From: JAAZMI01 sp050948785
GTDB lineage: Bacteria > Bacillota > Dethiobacteria > DTU022 > UBA8154
Reading direction: 5' to 3'
Assembly: GCA_050948785.1 (NCBI GenBank)
Contig: JBMNEM010000008.1
Location: forward strand, 194,520-258,519
DNA: 64,000 bases
Shown here one piece after another: positions 7,223 to 15,467 of this stretch. A program made the position numbers and the translations under genes. The notes below the pieces were generated by a model. The model was not told the DNA's origin. It worked only from the letters and a program-made list of their open reading frames with translations, and did not search any database. Each line of letters begins with the position of its first letter. Position 1 is the stretch's first letter.

Positions 7223-10200
7223 TTACTGCCTAAACAGCTTGTCCTTTCGTCGAACAATTTGTAAAGACATATTTAGAATTTGATGTGCCTTTTGAGTCAT
7301 TCTTTGAAACCCATAATAATTTAATACTGTTCTAAAAAGGTTTTCTTTTTCGTCTAAATTCACCATGCGTTGTTTTAAAAAAATGTCTATAAGAGCGGCA
7401 ATTTCTAAAACGGGAATCTCTTCAAGTGTCCTATTTCCCCTGGTACGTAATAAAATCTCAGGGGCATTATGTAAGCGGACTACTCTTTTAAGTTTATCTT
7501 CGACACCCAGTTCATTGTTTTCGATAAATAGGTTCCTTTTTATTGCTTTTTGCAAAGCACGTAGAAGAATATTCCTTAATCGATTACCCAACCTCCCTAT
7601 TCCTGCTGCCTTTAAATATAATTGAAAAAGCCGGCGAACAAACAAGGGGCCTTCTGCAGTAATGATTTTTGTAAAACTTTTTATTATTTTTTCTGAGGAC
7701 GTATATCTAGGATCAGGCAGAGATTCTGATTCCCAACTGGTATATTTTATAATATCAAAATTTCGGGCAATACCGGCTTTACTGGCACTGTTCACCTTAT
7801 CTGTTTTACGGCGTTCGTAAAGGGAAATAACTTTCCCCTGCAAACCGGTTGTTACCTGCTTTTTTGAAACAATACTTTCTTTTCTTTTTTCTGCGGGCTC
7901 TTCACCCTTTATATTTTTAACCAACTCAGCTATAGCTTCCATATCCTCATCCTCCCCCGCATTTTTACTTTCTTCAACAGTTGGGGGAAGGATGCCCATC
8001 TTATCAAGTTTTCCCCAAAGGGTTTCCATCGCCTTGTCCGGATCACGGTAAAACAAACTGGCCCGGATTCTCCAAAAGGTCCATCCACTGCGTTCAAGCT
8101 GCCTTTGCCTTTCCATGTCTGCTTCATATCGTTCGGGTCCATGCCACATATCCCCATCACATTCCACAGCAAGTTGACCCTGCATACCACTAACCACGAG
8201 ATCAATCCTGTAGCCTGCCACATTGTATTGAGGCACAACCCGGTAACCACGTTCCTTAATTTTACAGAATACATGCTGTTCAAAAAGGCTTTCAAAAGGT
8301 TGGACGAGCGTGTCGGGATCCAAAACTTCGCCCTCAAAGGTAACAGATTCCAATTTCGGCTCAAGGCAATATTCCAACAGATTATAGCGATAGCAAGCGG
8401 CACTAAGATCGTTCAATGTAGCTGTATGAAACAACCACATCTGTTCTTTCGCCCGACTGGCTGCAACGTTAAAACGACGCTGATCCCGTTTTCTACTCAG
8501 CGTTCCGATTCTTATATTTTTATCTGGTGCGGCGACTAGACTCAAAAAAATAACATCCCTTTCGTCACCTTGAAAAGCATAAGCGTCACCGCAGATTAGC
8601 TGACGTTTTTCCATTTCTTCAGGCCCTAGTTGTTCCAGTAAAAGGTTTTCTATACAGCGGGCTTGGAGTTCACCCTGCAAGCTAATTACACCCATGGATT
8701 TATTTTCGTAAGTCGGATTATGTACACATTTGATTATTTGTTTTACAATAGCCTCCGCTTCCGGGGGATTTTCCGTCCTGTTACCTTTACCTTTGCGGTA
8801 CCCTTCAGGAACATGTGTAACCATAACAGGATCCAGGCGATCGGCAGCTCTTTGTCGCAGAGGAATCAATGGTTCTGCCCTGTAACAAATATTATTGGAA
8901 AACTGGATAATCTCCGGCATACAACGAAAATGTTCCTTCAAACGTATCCTGCCACCGAAACGTGTTACAGCTTGATCAAAAAAACTATTTTCCAGGTTGT
9001 ACATATCACTCAAAGGAAGATCTTTGATGTGCCTTTCCCGTAAGATATTTACCTGTTCCCGTCCAACACCTACATGTTCAGGGCTGATTTGTTTATCATC
9101 ACCGACAACAATTACCTTGGGCGCCAAATAATGGAGAAAGAGCGCCTCTGGGCCAGACTGACTGGCTTCATCAACGATTACCACGTCAAAGGCATCAGTG
9201 CCAGGATGAACACTTTCAGCAACACGGAAAATAGGCATAATCCAAGCAGGTATTGCTGGGCGGCAGTATTCCATATGTTCTTGAGCTTCCCGCCGGTATT
9301 GCACAGTATATTTACCCGTTCCCTTTCCAATCCTTTCTATAGAATATGTCCAGGCCATTAAATGCTGGCGTTGTTTCTCTTCCAGGCGATTAAAAAAATG
9401 CATCCAAGCCTTAGCTTCGACAAGTTGTACCATAATTTCCTGAATCTGCGATTGATAGTAGGTATGTTCAGCAACTAGACGATCAAAAACGTTAGGATCT
9501 ATCTTTTTTTTCAGCCAGCTGCTAGTACTAGCCCAGTTCCAAGCATCTTCAAAGTGGGACAACCTTTCGTCCCAAATTGGTTCAAAACAAGAAGAAACTA
9601 ATTCATTGGCCAATGTTGGAAGGGACAGCCCCAGGGTGCCAAGAAGCTGTTCGCTTTTACTCAAAGCTGCAGCATTATTTTCCAAACTGCGCAAAACCTG
9701 ATATGCCTCGCTGTAACTTTTAACATCCCTTTTCTTAATTGCATGTAGAAGCTGTTCGATTACCGGATGTACACTTTCCTGTAGCAAAGCCTTCTGCAAC
9801 AGGTTTTCCTGATCTTTGAAAGGTTGGATCGCCTTTTGAAGTTTTTCTTCGTAAAATGTTGCTTTAATTGCTTCCCGCAAGGCTGACATTTCTTCCAGAT
9901 CGTACCAGGGGGGCTCCTGTAACCCCGGAACTGACTTTAAAACTGTGCCAAGATGATCAACTTTTTCCCGTAACAATATTATATTACTTAAAATACCGCT
10001 TAAATCTTTATATTGAAGAATTTGTGCTGAAAAAGGCCCCGCCACTTTTTCCAAAATACTCCAATGTTTATTCAAGGCATCAAAGGCTTCATTTATATCC
10101 AGCCAGTTAATAAGTTTTTTTAAAGAATCAATATTATTACAAAGCTGACCGTCAACGTAAACATTCCTTAATAAATATCTACTTTTTTTAACCACACTAG

Positions 10201-12385
10201 GCTGAAAGGGGCCCCAACCAAAGCCTTTACCGGTTTTAAGGTGCTGCAAAAGCGCAAAAGCATCTTTTTTTATGCTTTCCAGATTCAGACTGTCTATACC
10301 GTTAACATCAACTGCTGCCTGGTTAATAATATGGCCGATTTTTTGCACCTGTTTTTCTGTAAATTTTAAAAGCCCGCACCATTTTCTTTCTTGACCGGAT
10401 AACACATCAAAGGTTGCCTGTCTAACCCATTGGTGGGGATGCTGATAAAACTGTGTACAAAGAGATTCCAGTTCTTTTAAAAGATCATAGAGGGATCTTC
10501 TCCAGTGCTGCTTTGTCTCAAGTAACAGCGGGTAAAAAGAAAAACTACGACCACTTTCTGTTTCTTTAAAACCCTTATAAGCTTTAGATTCTAAGGGAAC
10601 TAATGACATAAATTCCGGTGGTTCAAGGAGGTGAGATAGCTCCACCAATTTTTTTTGTAGCTCTTTTTTCTTATCTTCAGTCAATTTTCGTAAAATCCTG
10701 AGTAGTTCTAAAGCTTCTTCAGTTGAAAAAGGAGGGCCTTCATCATCTTTTTCCAAATTGCCTATCCAGTCATAGCGTTTTTCTTTTTCCTTGATTTTTT
10801 GTGCTATTGAAGCCAAAGTGCCCTTGTAGCCACCATTTTTAAGGTTATAGTCATACGTTTCTTCTTCCCTTAATGAACGGAGTTCTCCTAGCACCACGGC
10901 TTTTTTTCTTCGTGCTTTATCAAGGGAGTCTTCTAGATTTTTAATCGTTTGTTGGTTTTTATAGAAATTCCATGAATTGTATTTTTCTGTGATACCTGAA
11001 ACCGAATCTTCCAGATCCTGTAAAGATGACTGGTCATAACCCAACAAACTTACACATAGCGCCGCAATTTCTTTGGGAACCATCCGGCTTAAAACCTTTA
11101 AAGCACGGGGGGCATGACTTGTAACAAGCACCCTTTTCCCAGTTGCCAATAGGTGGCAAACCAGGTTGGCAATCGTGTGGGATTTCCCAGTTCCAGGGGG
11201 GCCTTGAACAAGCACACCATGGCGTGATGCCAATCTATGAATTATTTTCCGCTGTTCAGAATTGGATTCAAGCGGGAAATATACCTCTTCCGGTAAAACA
11301 GGTTTCCTGTCGAAGGTTTCTGAATAGCAATCATCAATAACCTCTACTAAGCGTCTAACACCTATGGGAACTTCTTCTCCTTCTTGAAGCTGATTCATAA
11401 TTTCTTGAAAAACCTGGATCAGATTTCTTTCATTTCTTTTTCTAAGAATCAGCGCGGGAGCAAAATAAACACATGGTTCTGTACTCGCTTTTTGGGAAGG
11501 TACAGATAAACCGCTTGAAAAAGATCCTTTTGATGAAATAGAGTAAACCCAGCTTTTTAGTATTGCCTCCAAATGTTCTTTTTTTCCCCAGATATTGCTG
11601 TCATCCCCTATTTCCTTAAGCTTTTTTTCTATAGCCTGTTGTTCTAAAGTGGGAGGTCTTTCCGTTGCTTCGAGCATGTCTTGTTCCAAAGTTAATTTTG
11701 CACCGTCACTGCCTATTTCTACGGTTATTATTCCCCTGGTTGATTCAAAATTGAGATTTACCTGTGCAGTAACCAAATGACGGCAAATAGTTTGTTCGGC
11801 AGGGGTTTCCCACAAAAGCAACCCCATTCCAAGAACAACCTCATACATTTCACCAAGCCGTTGCTGCTTTTGATAAATGGAAAAAAGATCTGTATATACT
11901 TTCTGCACAGGCTTCAGTTGCCTATCTTTTTCTGCCCAGGGCCACCATTCGTTCTCAACGTATTGTTCCCATAGCTTTTTTATTTTAGGATGATCGTCTA
12001 GATACACCGGTATTTGCTGTTCTATTTCGCCTTCTGTCTCGTCTGTATCCAAGATAGTCTCGGTAATATATTCTTTAAGTTCTGGAAAATCAATTGATGA
12101 ATCAGCAACCTGCCCTGGATTCAGCCACGGTTTTAATTCTTTAGGCAGAGGCGGTGGCGAAAAAAGCTGCGGTTTTTGAATTTCAACCCAAAGTTCATCA
12201 GAAACATCCAGATTTTTAGGCCATGCCGCGCAGAAACAACCTTCTTTGCGGGGAATATCGTTAAACCAGAGAACTTCATAGCTTTCCAAATTTCTTATAG
12301 TTTTTAAACGAAGCTCCGTAAGTTCTTTTAGAAATCTGAATAAACGAGTGGCCCGATCATGCGTTTTGCCGATCATCTCCTGCAA
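7223..12385 (-). CDS. SF1 (Upf1/Dna2-like) helicase fused to Vsr/MTES_1575-type nuclease
   Basis: A 1720-aa predicted defence helicase-nuclease. Walker A is in VLVQGPPGTGKSHTIANL (about residue 395). A long coiled-coil-rich insertion (about 460-1050) separates it from Walker B VVIVDEASQSGPEA (about 1070), motif III VVGDDKQISP, and the SF1B C-terminal motifs including DAYAFQGDERDVIFLS and RRFNVAASRAKEQMW. A Vsr-fold nuclease follows at about 1385-1450 (GYRIDLVV, LAVECDGDMWHG, WTFWRIRAS), then a C-terminal winged-helix region resembling DUF3320. This resembles the helicase-Vsr proteins of the Hhe type, but I see no DUF4011 N-terminus. The start is TTG with AAGGTG eight bases upstream. A perfect palindrome lies about 30 bp upstream. 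Confidence 0.88.
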   Translation of the reverse strand: MQEMIGKTHDRATRLFRFLKELTELRLKTIRNLESYEVLWFNDIPRKEGCFCAAWPKNLDVSDELWVEIQKPQLFSPPPLPKELKPWLNPGQVADSSIDFPELKEYITETILDTDETEGEIEQQIPVYLDDHPKIKKLWEQYVENEWWPWAEKDRQLKPVQKVYTDLFSIYQKQQRLGEMYEVVLGMGLLLWETPAEQTICRHLVTAQVNLNFESTRGIITVEIGSDGAKLTLEQDMLEATERPPTLEQQAIEKKLKEIGDDSNIWGKKEHLEAILKSWVYSISSKGSFSSGLSVPSQKASTEPCVYFAPALILRKRNERNLIQVFQEIMNQLQEGEEVPIGVRRLVEVIDDCYSETFDRKPVLPEEVYFPLESNSEQRKIIHRLASRHGVLVQGPPGTGKSHTIANLVCHLLATGKRVLVTSHAPRALKVLSRMVPKEIAALCVSLLGYDQSSLQDLEDSVSGITEKYNSWNFYKNQQTIKNLEDSLDKARRKKAVVLGELRSLREEETYDYNLKNGGYKGTLASIAQKIKEKEKRYDWIGNLEKDDEGPPFSTEEALELLRILRKLTEDKKKELQKKLVELSHLLEPPEFMSLVPLESKAYKGFKETESGRSFSFYPLLLETKQHWRRSLYDLLKELESLCTQFYQHPHQWVRQATFDVLSGQERKWCGLLKFTEKQVQKIGHIINQAAVDVNGIDSLNLESIKKDAFALLQHLKTGKGFGWGPFQPSVVKKSRYLLRNVYVDGQLCNNIDSLKKLINWLDINEAFDALNKHWSILEKVAGPFSAQILQYKDLSGILSNIILLREKVDHLGTVLKSVPGLQEPPWYDLEEMSALREAIKATFYEEKLQKAIQPFKDQENLLQKALLQESVHPVIEQLLHAIKKRDVKSYSEAYQVLRSLENNAAALSKSEQLLGTLGLSLPTLANELVSSCFEPIWDERLSHFEDAWNWASTSSWLKKKIDPNVFDRLVAEHTYYQSQIQEIMVQLVEAKAWMHFFNRLEEKQRQHLMAWTYSIERIGKGTGKYTVQYRREAQEHMEYCRPAIPAWIMPIFRVAESVHPGTDAFDVVIVDEASQSGPEALFLHYLAPKVIVVGDDKQISPEHVGVGREQVNILRERHIKDLPLSDMYNLENSFFDQAVTRFGGRIRLKEHFRCMPEIIQFSNNICYRAEPLIPLRQRAADRLDPVMVTHVPEGYRKGKGNRTENPPEAEAIVKQIIKCVHNPTYENKSMGVISLQGELQARCIENLLLEQLGPEEMEKRQLICGDAYAFQGDERDVIFLSLVAAPDKNIRIGTLSRKRDQRRFNVAASRAKEQMWLFHTATLNDLSAACYRYNLLEYCLEPKLESVTFEGEVLDPDTLVQPFESLFEQHVFCKIKERGYRVVPQYNVAGYRIDLVVSGMQGQLAVECDGDMWHGPERYEADMERQRQLERSGWTFWRIRASLFYRDPDKAMETLWGKLDKMGILPPTVEESKNAGEDEDMEAIAELVKNIKGEEPAEKRKESIVSKKQVTTGLQGKVISLYERRKTDKVNSASKAGIARNFDIIKYTSWESESLPDPRYTSSEKIIKSFTKIITAEGPLFVRRLFQLYLKAAGIGRLGNRLRNILLRALQKAIKRNLFIENNELGVEDKLKRVVRLHNAPEILLRTRGNRTLEEIPVLEIAALIDIFLKQRMVNLDEKENLFRTVLNYYGFQRMTQKAHQILNMSLQIVRRKDKLFRQ

Positions 12386-12413
12386 GAATCATTCACCTTC
12401 TTATCGCTGATCG

Positions 12414-12432
12414 CATAGTAAAATTTACTATG
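12414..12432. promoter_or_regulatory. 19-bp palindrome upstream of the helicase (operator candidate)
   Basis: CATAGTAAA-A-TTTACTATG is a perfect inverted repeat with 9-bp arms, centred about 38 bp upstream of the helicase TTG start. The size and symmetry are those of a dimeric repressor site. No repressor gene is adjacent. Confidence 0.5.
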
Positions 12433-12442
12433 ATAATGCTAC

Positions 12443-12468
12443 ATTCGTCACATTTTTCAAAAATCCCT
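12443..12468 (-). repeat. 26-bp repeat upstream of the helicase gene
   Basis: Second copy of the element at 5542-5567, again upstream of a leftward defence gene; 25 of 26 bases agree. It overlaps the likely promoter region of the helicase operon. Confidence 0.6.
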
Positions 12469-12573
12469 TCCTATTTCGATTCCAAAGTATCCCCCCCAAA
12501 AGGAAAGACAATTTTTTTGTAGAAAGCTAATTACAAGGCATAAATTTACCATTGAAAGGCGCGCCTGACTAAA

Positions 12574-13296
12574 ATGATGGCAATATTTTTGTCTGCCTTA
12601 GCAGTGGCTTTTTCGGGGGCAATAATGCCCGGGCCACTATTAACATACACTATAAAGCAATCTTTAAATACCGGGCCCTGTGCAGGATTTATCATTGTTG
12701 CGGGACATGCTTTTTTAGAGCTTGTTTGGGTTGTCCTGATTTTTATGGACTTCGACACTGTTTTGCAATCCGGCGCCGCTCAAATCGGTATCGGTATTAT
12801 CGGTGGCTTGTTATTAATATACATGGGCCTCCAGATGATCTGCGGTTCTGTTAAAAATAAAATTAAAATAAACCCCGCTAAACACCATTATTTCGGTACC
12901 GGGAATATGTTTTTTACCGGGGTTGTGATCAGTGTCGATAATCCTTATTTTCTTTTATGGTGGGCTATCATTGGCTTAGGTTTTCTTTTACAGGCCTATA
13001 AATCATTTGCTATCGCCGGCGTAATCGTTTTCTACCTGGGACATATTTGGGCAGATTTTATCTGGCACGGGTTGATCTCTGTAATAGTAGGCAAAACACG
13101 GCAATTTATCAATAATAAACCCTACCGCACTGTGTCAATACCTAGAATCCAGGGTGCAAAATCACCGTTGATGATTATGGGAATGCTGTCGATGTCCCGG
13201 TATTTATCTGCTATTTTCAAACGTACTCCATCCCAGATACCGTCACCCTTATCCAGGTTATCAGAGGTGATATACATAGGGTTTTTTAGACGGTAA
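12574..13296 (+). pseudogene. LysE-family amino-acid exporter, 3' end replaced by IS sequence
   Basis: The first about 186 residues are a LysE/RhtB-type exporter: FSGAIMPGPLLTYTIKQSL is the family N-terminal motif, DNPYFLLWWAIIGLG the mid-protein signature, and five hydrophobic helices are visible. After KPYRTV (about position 13132) the frame runs into the antisense strand of an ISLre2 transposase and encodes unrelated polar sequence to the stop at 13296. The last transmembrane helix is therefore missing and the exporter is probably inactive. ATG at 12574 follows GAAAGGCG. Confidence 0.75.
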
Positions 13297-13898
13297 CCGC
13301 CGGCTTGACGCTTTTCCCAGCCTTCATGGACAACAACCAGCTTGGTTTCACGTTTCCTTCGGATCCTGCGGCCACGCCTCTGTACACCCGTCCAGAACCA
13401 TCTGCTTCGATGAAAAGGGCCTTAACTTTCTTTTTCAAGGTTTCCGGTTCAAGGGTCTTTCGAAGTGTATCTGATGACTGGATAAGTGTCTGGCGTATTG
13501 TTTCATGGCTTAAAACCTGGCTGCCAAATAGATCCTTAAGGCGATCACGTGTATCACGGTAGGAGGGGCCCTTGGTTGCCCAGATAACCACCAGTTCTTT
13601 TAATGCAGCGCTAACTTGTGCTCTGCTAAGATCTAAGGCCTGATCTAATAGAAACACCCATTCTTTTTCGTCCCGGTCCCAATAATATCGCCGTTTGATG
13701 GTAATGGAACCAATCATGGTGATAAGGGTTCTTTTCTTAAGCTCTTTGAAAACGTATCTTTTCTCATCACGTTTTGCCATCAGATAATCGTCCAGCAGAG
13801 AAAGGATTTCGACCATTGCTCGTTGAAATGTTTCTTAAGGAGCTATTCCAAATTAACTTTTCTAATTCAGTAAAATTCAACTTAAATTGTTTGTTCAT
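13133..13898 (-). pseudogene. ISLre2-family (UPF0236) transposase remnant
   Basis: The minus strand from ATG at 13898 encodes MNKQFKLNFTELEKLIW, then, after a frame change near 13830, EILSLLDDYLMAKRDEKRY, RRYYWDRDEKEWVFLLDQ, SHETIRQTL and ALFIEADGSG. This is the N-terminal half of an ISLre2 transposase. A further frame change near 13290 leads into SDNLDKGDGIWDGVRLKIA and a final NGDFAPWI. The C-terminal half is absent; the element ends at the LysE junction. An imperfect inverted repeat (GAGAGGCCTC / GAGGTCTCTC) lies upstream at about 13903-13965 and may belong to the left end. Confidence 0.82.
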
Positions 13899-14079
13899 TT
13901 TAGAGAGGCCTCCGTTCCTATGGTATTGCTGGTGTTTTACCTATTCTGGAACGAGGTCTCTCTTTTCCTGCTTTAAAGCAGTTTTATTTGATCCTGCCCC
14001 CCACTAAGATTTTACTCATAGTCTATTTTACGCTCACTTTGAAAAAGACCAATTGAAGAAATTTAAATAGGTAAAAAAC

Positions 14080-14118
14080 CAAGGTAGCTAAAATGTATAA
14101 AGCGTACCTTGTTTTTTT
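14080..14118 (+). terminator. Intrinsic terminator
   Basis: CAAGGTA pairs with TACCTTG across an 18-nt loop and is followed by seven T residues. It may be the original terminator of the LysE gene, separated from it by the IS remnant. Confidence 0.6.
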
Positions 14119-14210
14119 ATTTGTCAGGTGGGCCCATGGAAGATGTGCTACAATGAACATTAGTAGAAAAATGCGTAACAAAAACAATATATATTTGGCG
14201 TGATGATAAA

Positions 14211-14420
14211 ATGGATTTACCGAAACGAAAACCTAACAGGTTAAAAGGTTATGATTACAGCCAAAGCGGTGCCTATTTTATAACGATCTGTGTGAAGGAC
14301 AGGCAAAAATTGCTGGGTAAAATTGTAGGGGGCGATGCCTTCATCGCCCCGCATACTCTACAACCAATAAAATTGTCAATATTTTGGGGAGTGTATAGAC
14401 CGCCTGCGTATGACGCGTAA
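14211..14420 (+). pseudogene. RAYT (Y1 REP-associated tyrosine transposase) N-terminal remnant
   Basis: The first about 40 residues (MDLPKRKPNRLKGYDYSQSG, then AYFITICVKDRQKLLG) are the typical N-terminus of Y1-type REP-associated transposases. An intact protein would be about 160-200 aa with an HUH motif and catalytic tyrosine; here the similarity stops near codon 50 and the rest is unrelated. The REP-like palindrome also found at 2154-2175 is embedded in the coding sequence. Confidence 0.75.
14329..14350. repeat. REP-like palindrome, copy 2
   Basis: The same GGGGCGATG-CCTT-CATCGCCCC hairpin as at 2154-2175, here inside the RAYT remnant, encoding GGDAFIAP. About 29 bp are identical between the two sites. 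Confidence 0.7.
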
Positions 14421-14460
14421 TTTACATTATACGACTTAGCATTATTAAGATTAAATAATC

Positions 14461-14488
14461 AAAAAGCATCTTTCTCGAGGTGCTTTTT
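14461..14488 (+). terminator. Intrinsic terminator-like hairpin
   Basis: AAAAAGCATC pairs with GGTGCTTTTT (one G-U pair) around an 8-nt loop. It separates the mobile debris from the prpC transcription unit and could work in both directions. Confidence 0.55.
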
Positions 14489-14603
14489 CATTACCAATTT
14501 TGGATGTGGGAAAACGCAATTTTATGGTGAAAAACATCAATTTGCTGCCTCAAAAGATTTTTAAAGAATATCATGCGTCAGCTCTGCTCTTTATTTCAAA
14601 GGC

Positions 14604-14632
14604 TTGCCTTTAGGGTAAACGGCCAGTATAAT
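14604..14632 (+). promoter_or_regulatory. Sigma-A-type promoter for prpC-prkC
   Basis: TTGCCT (14604-14609), 17-bp spacer, TATAAT (14627-14632). The -10 lies in a 14-bp unit (CCAGTATAATAAAA) that is exactly duplicated in tandem at 14623-14650, giving a second TATAAT 14 bp downstream. It is about 80 bp upstream of the prpC start. Confidence 0.6.
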
Positions 14633-14714
14633 AAAACCAGTATAATAAAAACGGTTGAGCGTGCTAAAATATTCTAGATAAAAAAGCAGCTAAAGAAACA
14701 GTGGGGGAAGAGGA

Positions 14715-15467
14715 ATGTTGGAGCACATTGTCCGGTCTCACCCGGGGTGCATCCGTGAAAAAAATGAAGATTCTTACTATGTTTCCTCTACAGGCGGACG
14801 GCCTTTTTTTGCCGTAGCCGATGGCATGGGCGGGCACGCAGCTGGAGAGGTGGCCAGTTTTTTGGCTGTGGAAACCCTGCAAAAAAATGTTTCCAGACAT
14901 TTGGCAGATTTACACCCCTACAACCCGGTTAAAATAAAGGATTTTTTAACACAGAGCATACTGCAAGCCAATGAAAATATCCTGGCGCAGCAGATGCAAA
15001 AACCGGAACTGAAGGGGATGGGCACCACTTTGACCGTGTCTGTTTTTTTTAATGATAAATTTTTAACCGGGCATGTCGGTGACAGCCAGGTGCACCTTTT
15101 TAACGCTTCCGGTCATTATCAGGTTACTGAAGATCACTCCATCGTCATGGAGTTGCTTAAAAACAAAGAGATTGCACCGGAAGATGTTTACAATCATCCC
15201 CGGCGCAATATCCTCACACGGGCGCTGGGAACGTCTTCCTCCTTGGAAATTGATTTTTATACGACAACGATCCAAAAAAATGATTACATATTGTTATGTA
15301 CAGACGGCCTTACCAATATGCTCCGGCCGGATGAAATTCAGGAGATCATCTTCCGCAGCGTCCACTTGGAGGAGGCTGCAGATCAGCTTTTGGCCAGGGC
15401 CAATGCTCTGGGCGGTTGGGATAATATTACTTTTGTACTAATTCATTGTAAAAAGGGTGAAGGTTAG
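14715..15467 (+). CDS. prpC: PP2C-type protein serine/threonine phosphatase
   Basis: A 250-aa cytoplasmic phosphatase that reverses phosphorylation by the kinase encoded next. PPM motifs are clear: REKNEDSYY (metal-binding Asp), FAVADGMGGHAAGE, GTTLTV, GHVGDSQVHLF, and C-terminal CTDGLTNML and GGWDNITFVL. The length is normal for bacterial PrpC/Stp1. ATG follows GGGGGAAGAGGA. The kinase begins on the base after the stop codon, so the genes are coupled. The layout prpC-prkC-rsgA-rpe is the standard Firmicute cluster. Confidence 0.95.
   Translation: MLEHIVRSHPGCIREKNEDSYYVSSTGGRPFFAVADGMGGHAAGEVASFLAVETLQKNVSRHLADLHPYNPVKIKDFLTQSILQANENILAQQMQKPELKGMGTTLTVSVFFNDKFLTGHVGDSQVHLFNASGHYQVTEDHSIVMELLKNKEIAPEDVYNHPRRNILTRALGTSSSLEIDFYTTTIQKNDYILLCTDGLTNMLRPDEIQEIIFRSVHLEEAADQLLARANALGGWDNITFVLIHCKKGEG

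Noticed and set aside
8105..8539. Plus-strand open frames inside the helicase-nuclease gene
   Set aside because: They are antisense to clear helicase and nuclease motifs and have no start signals.
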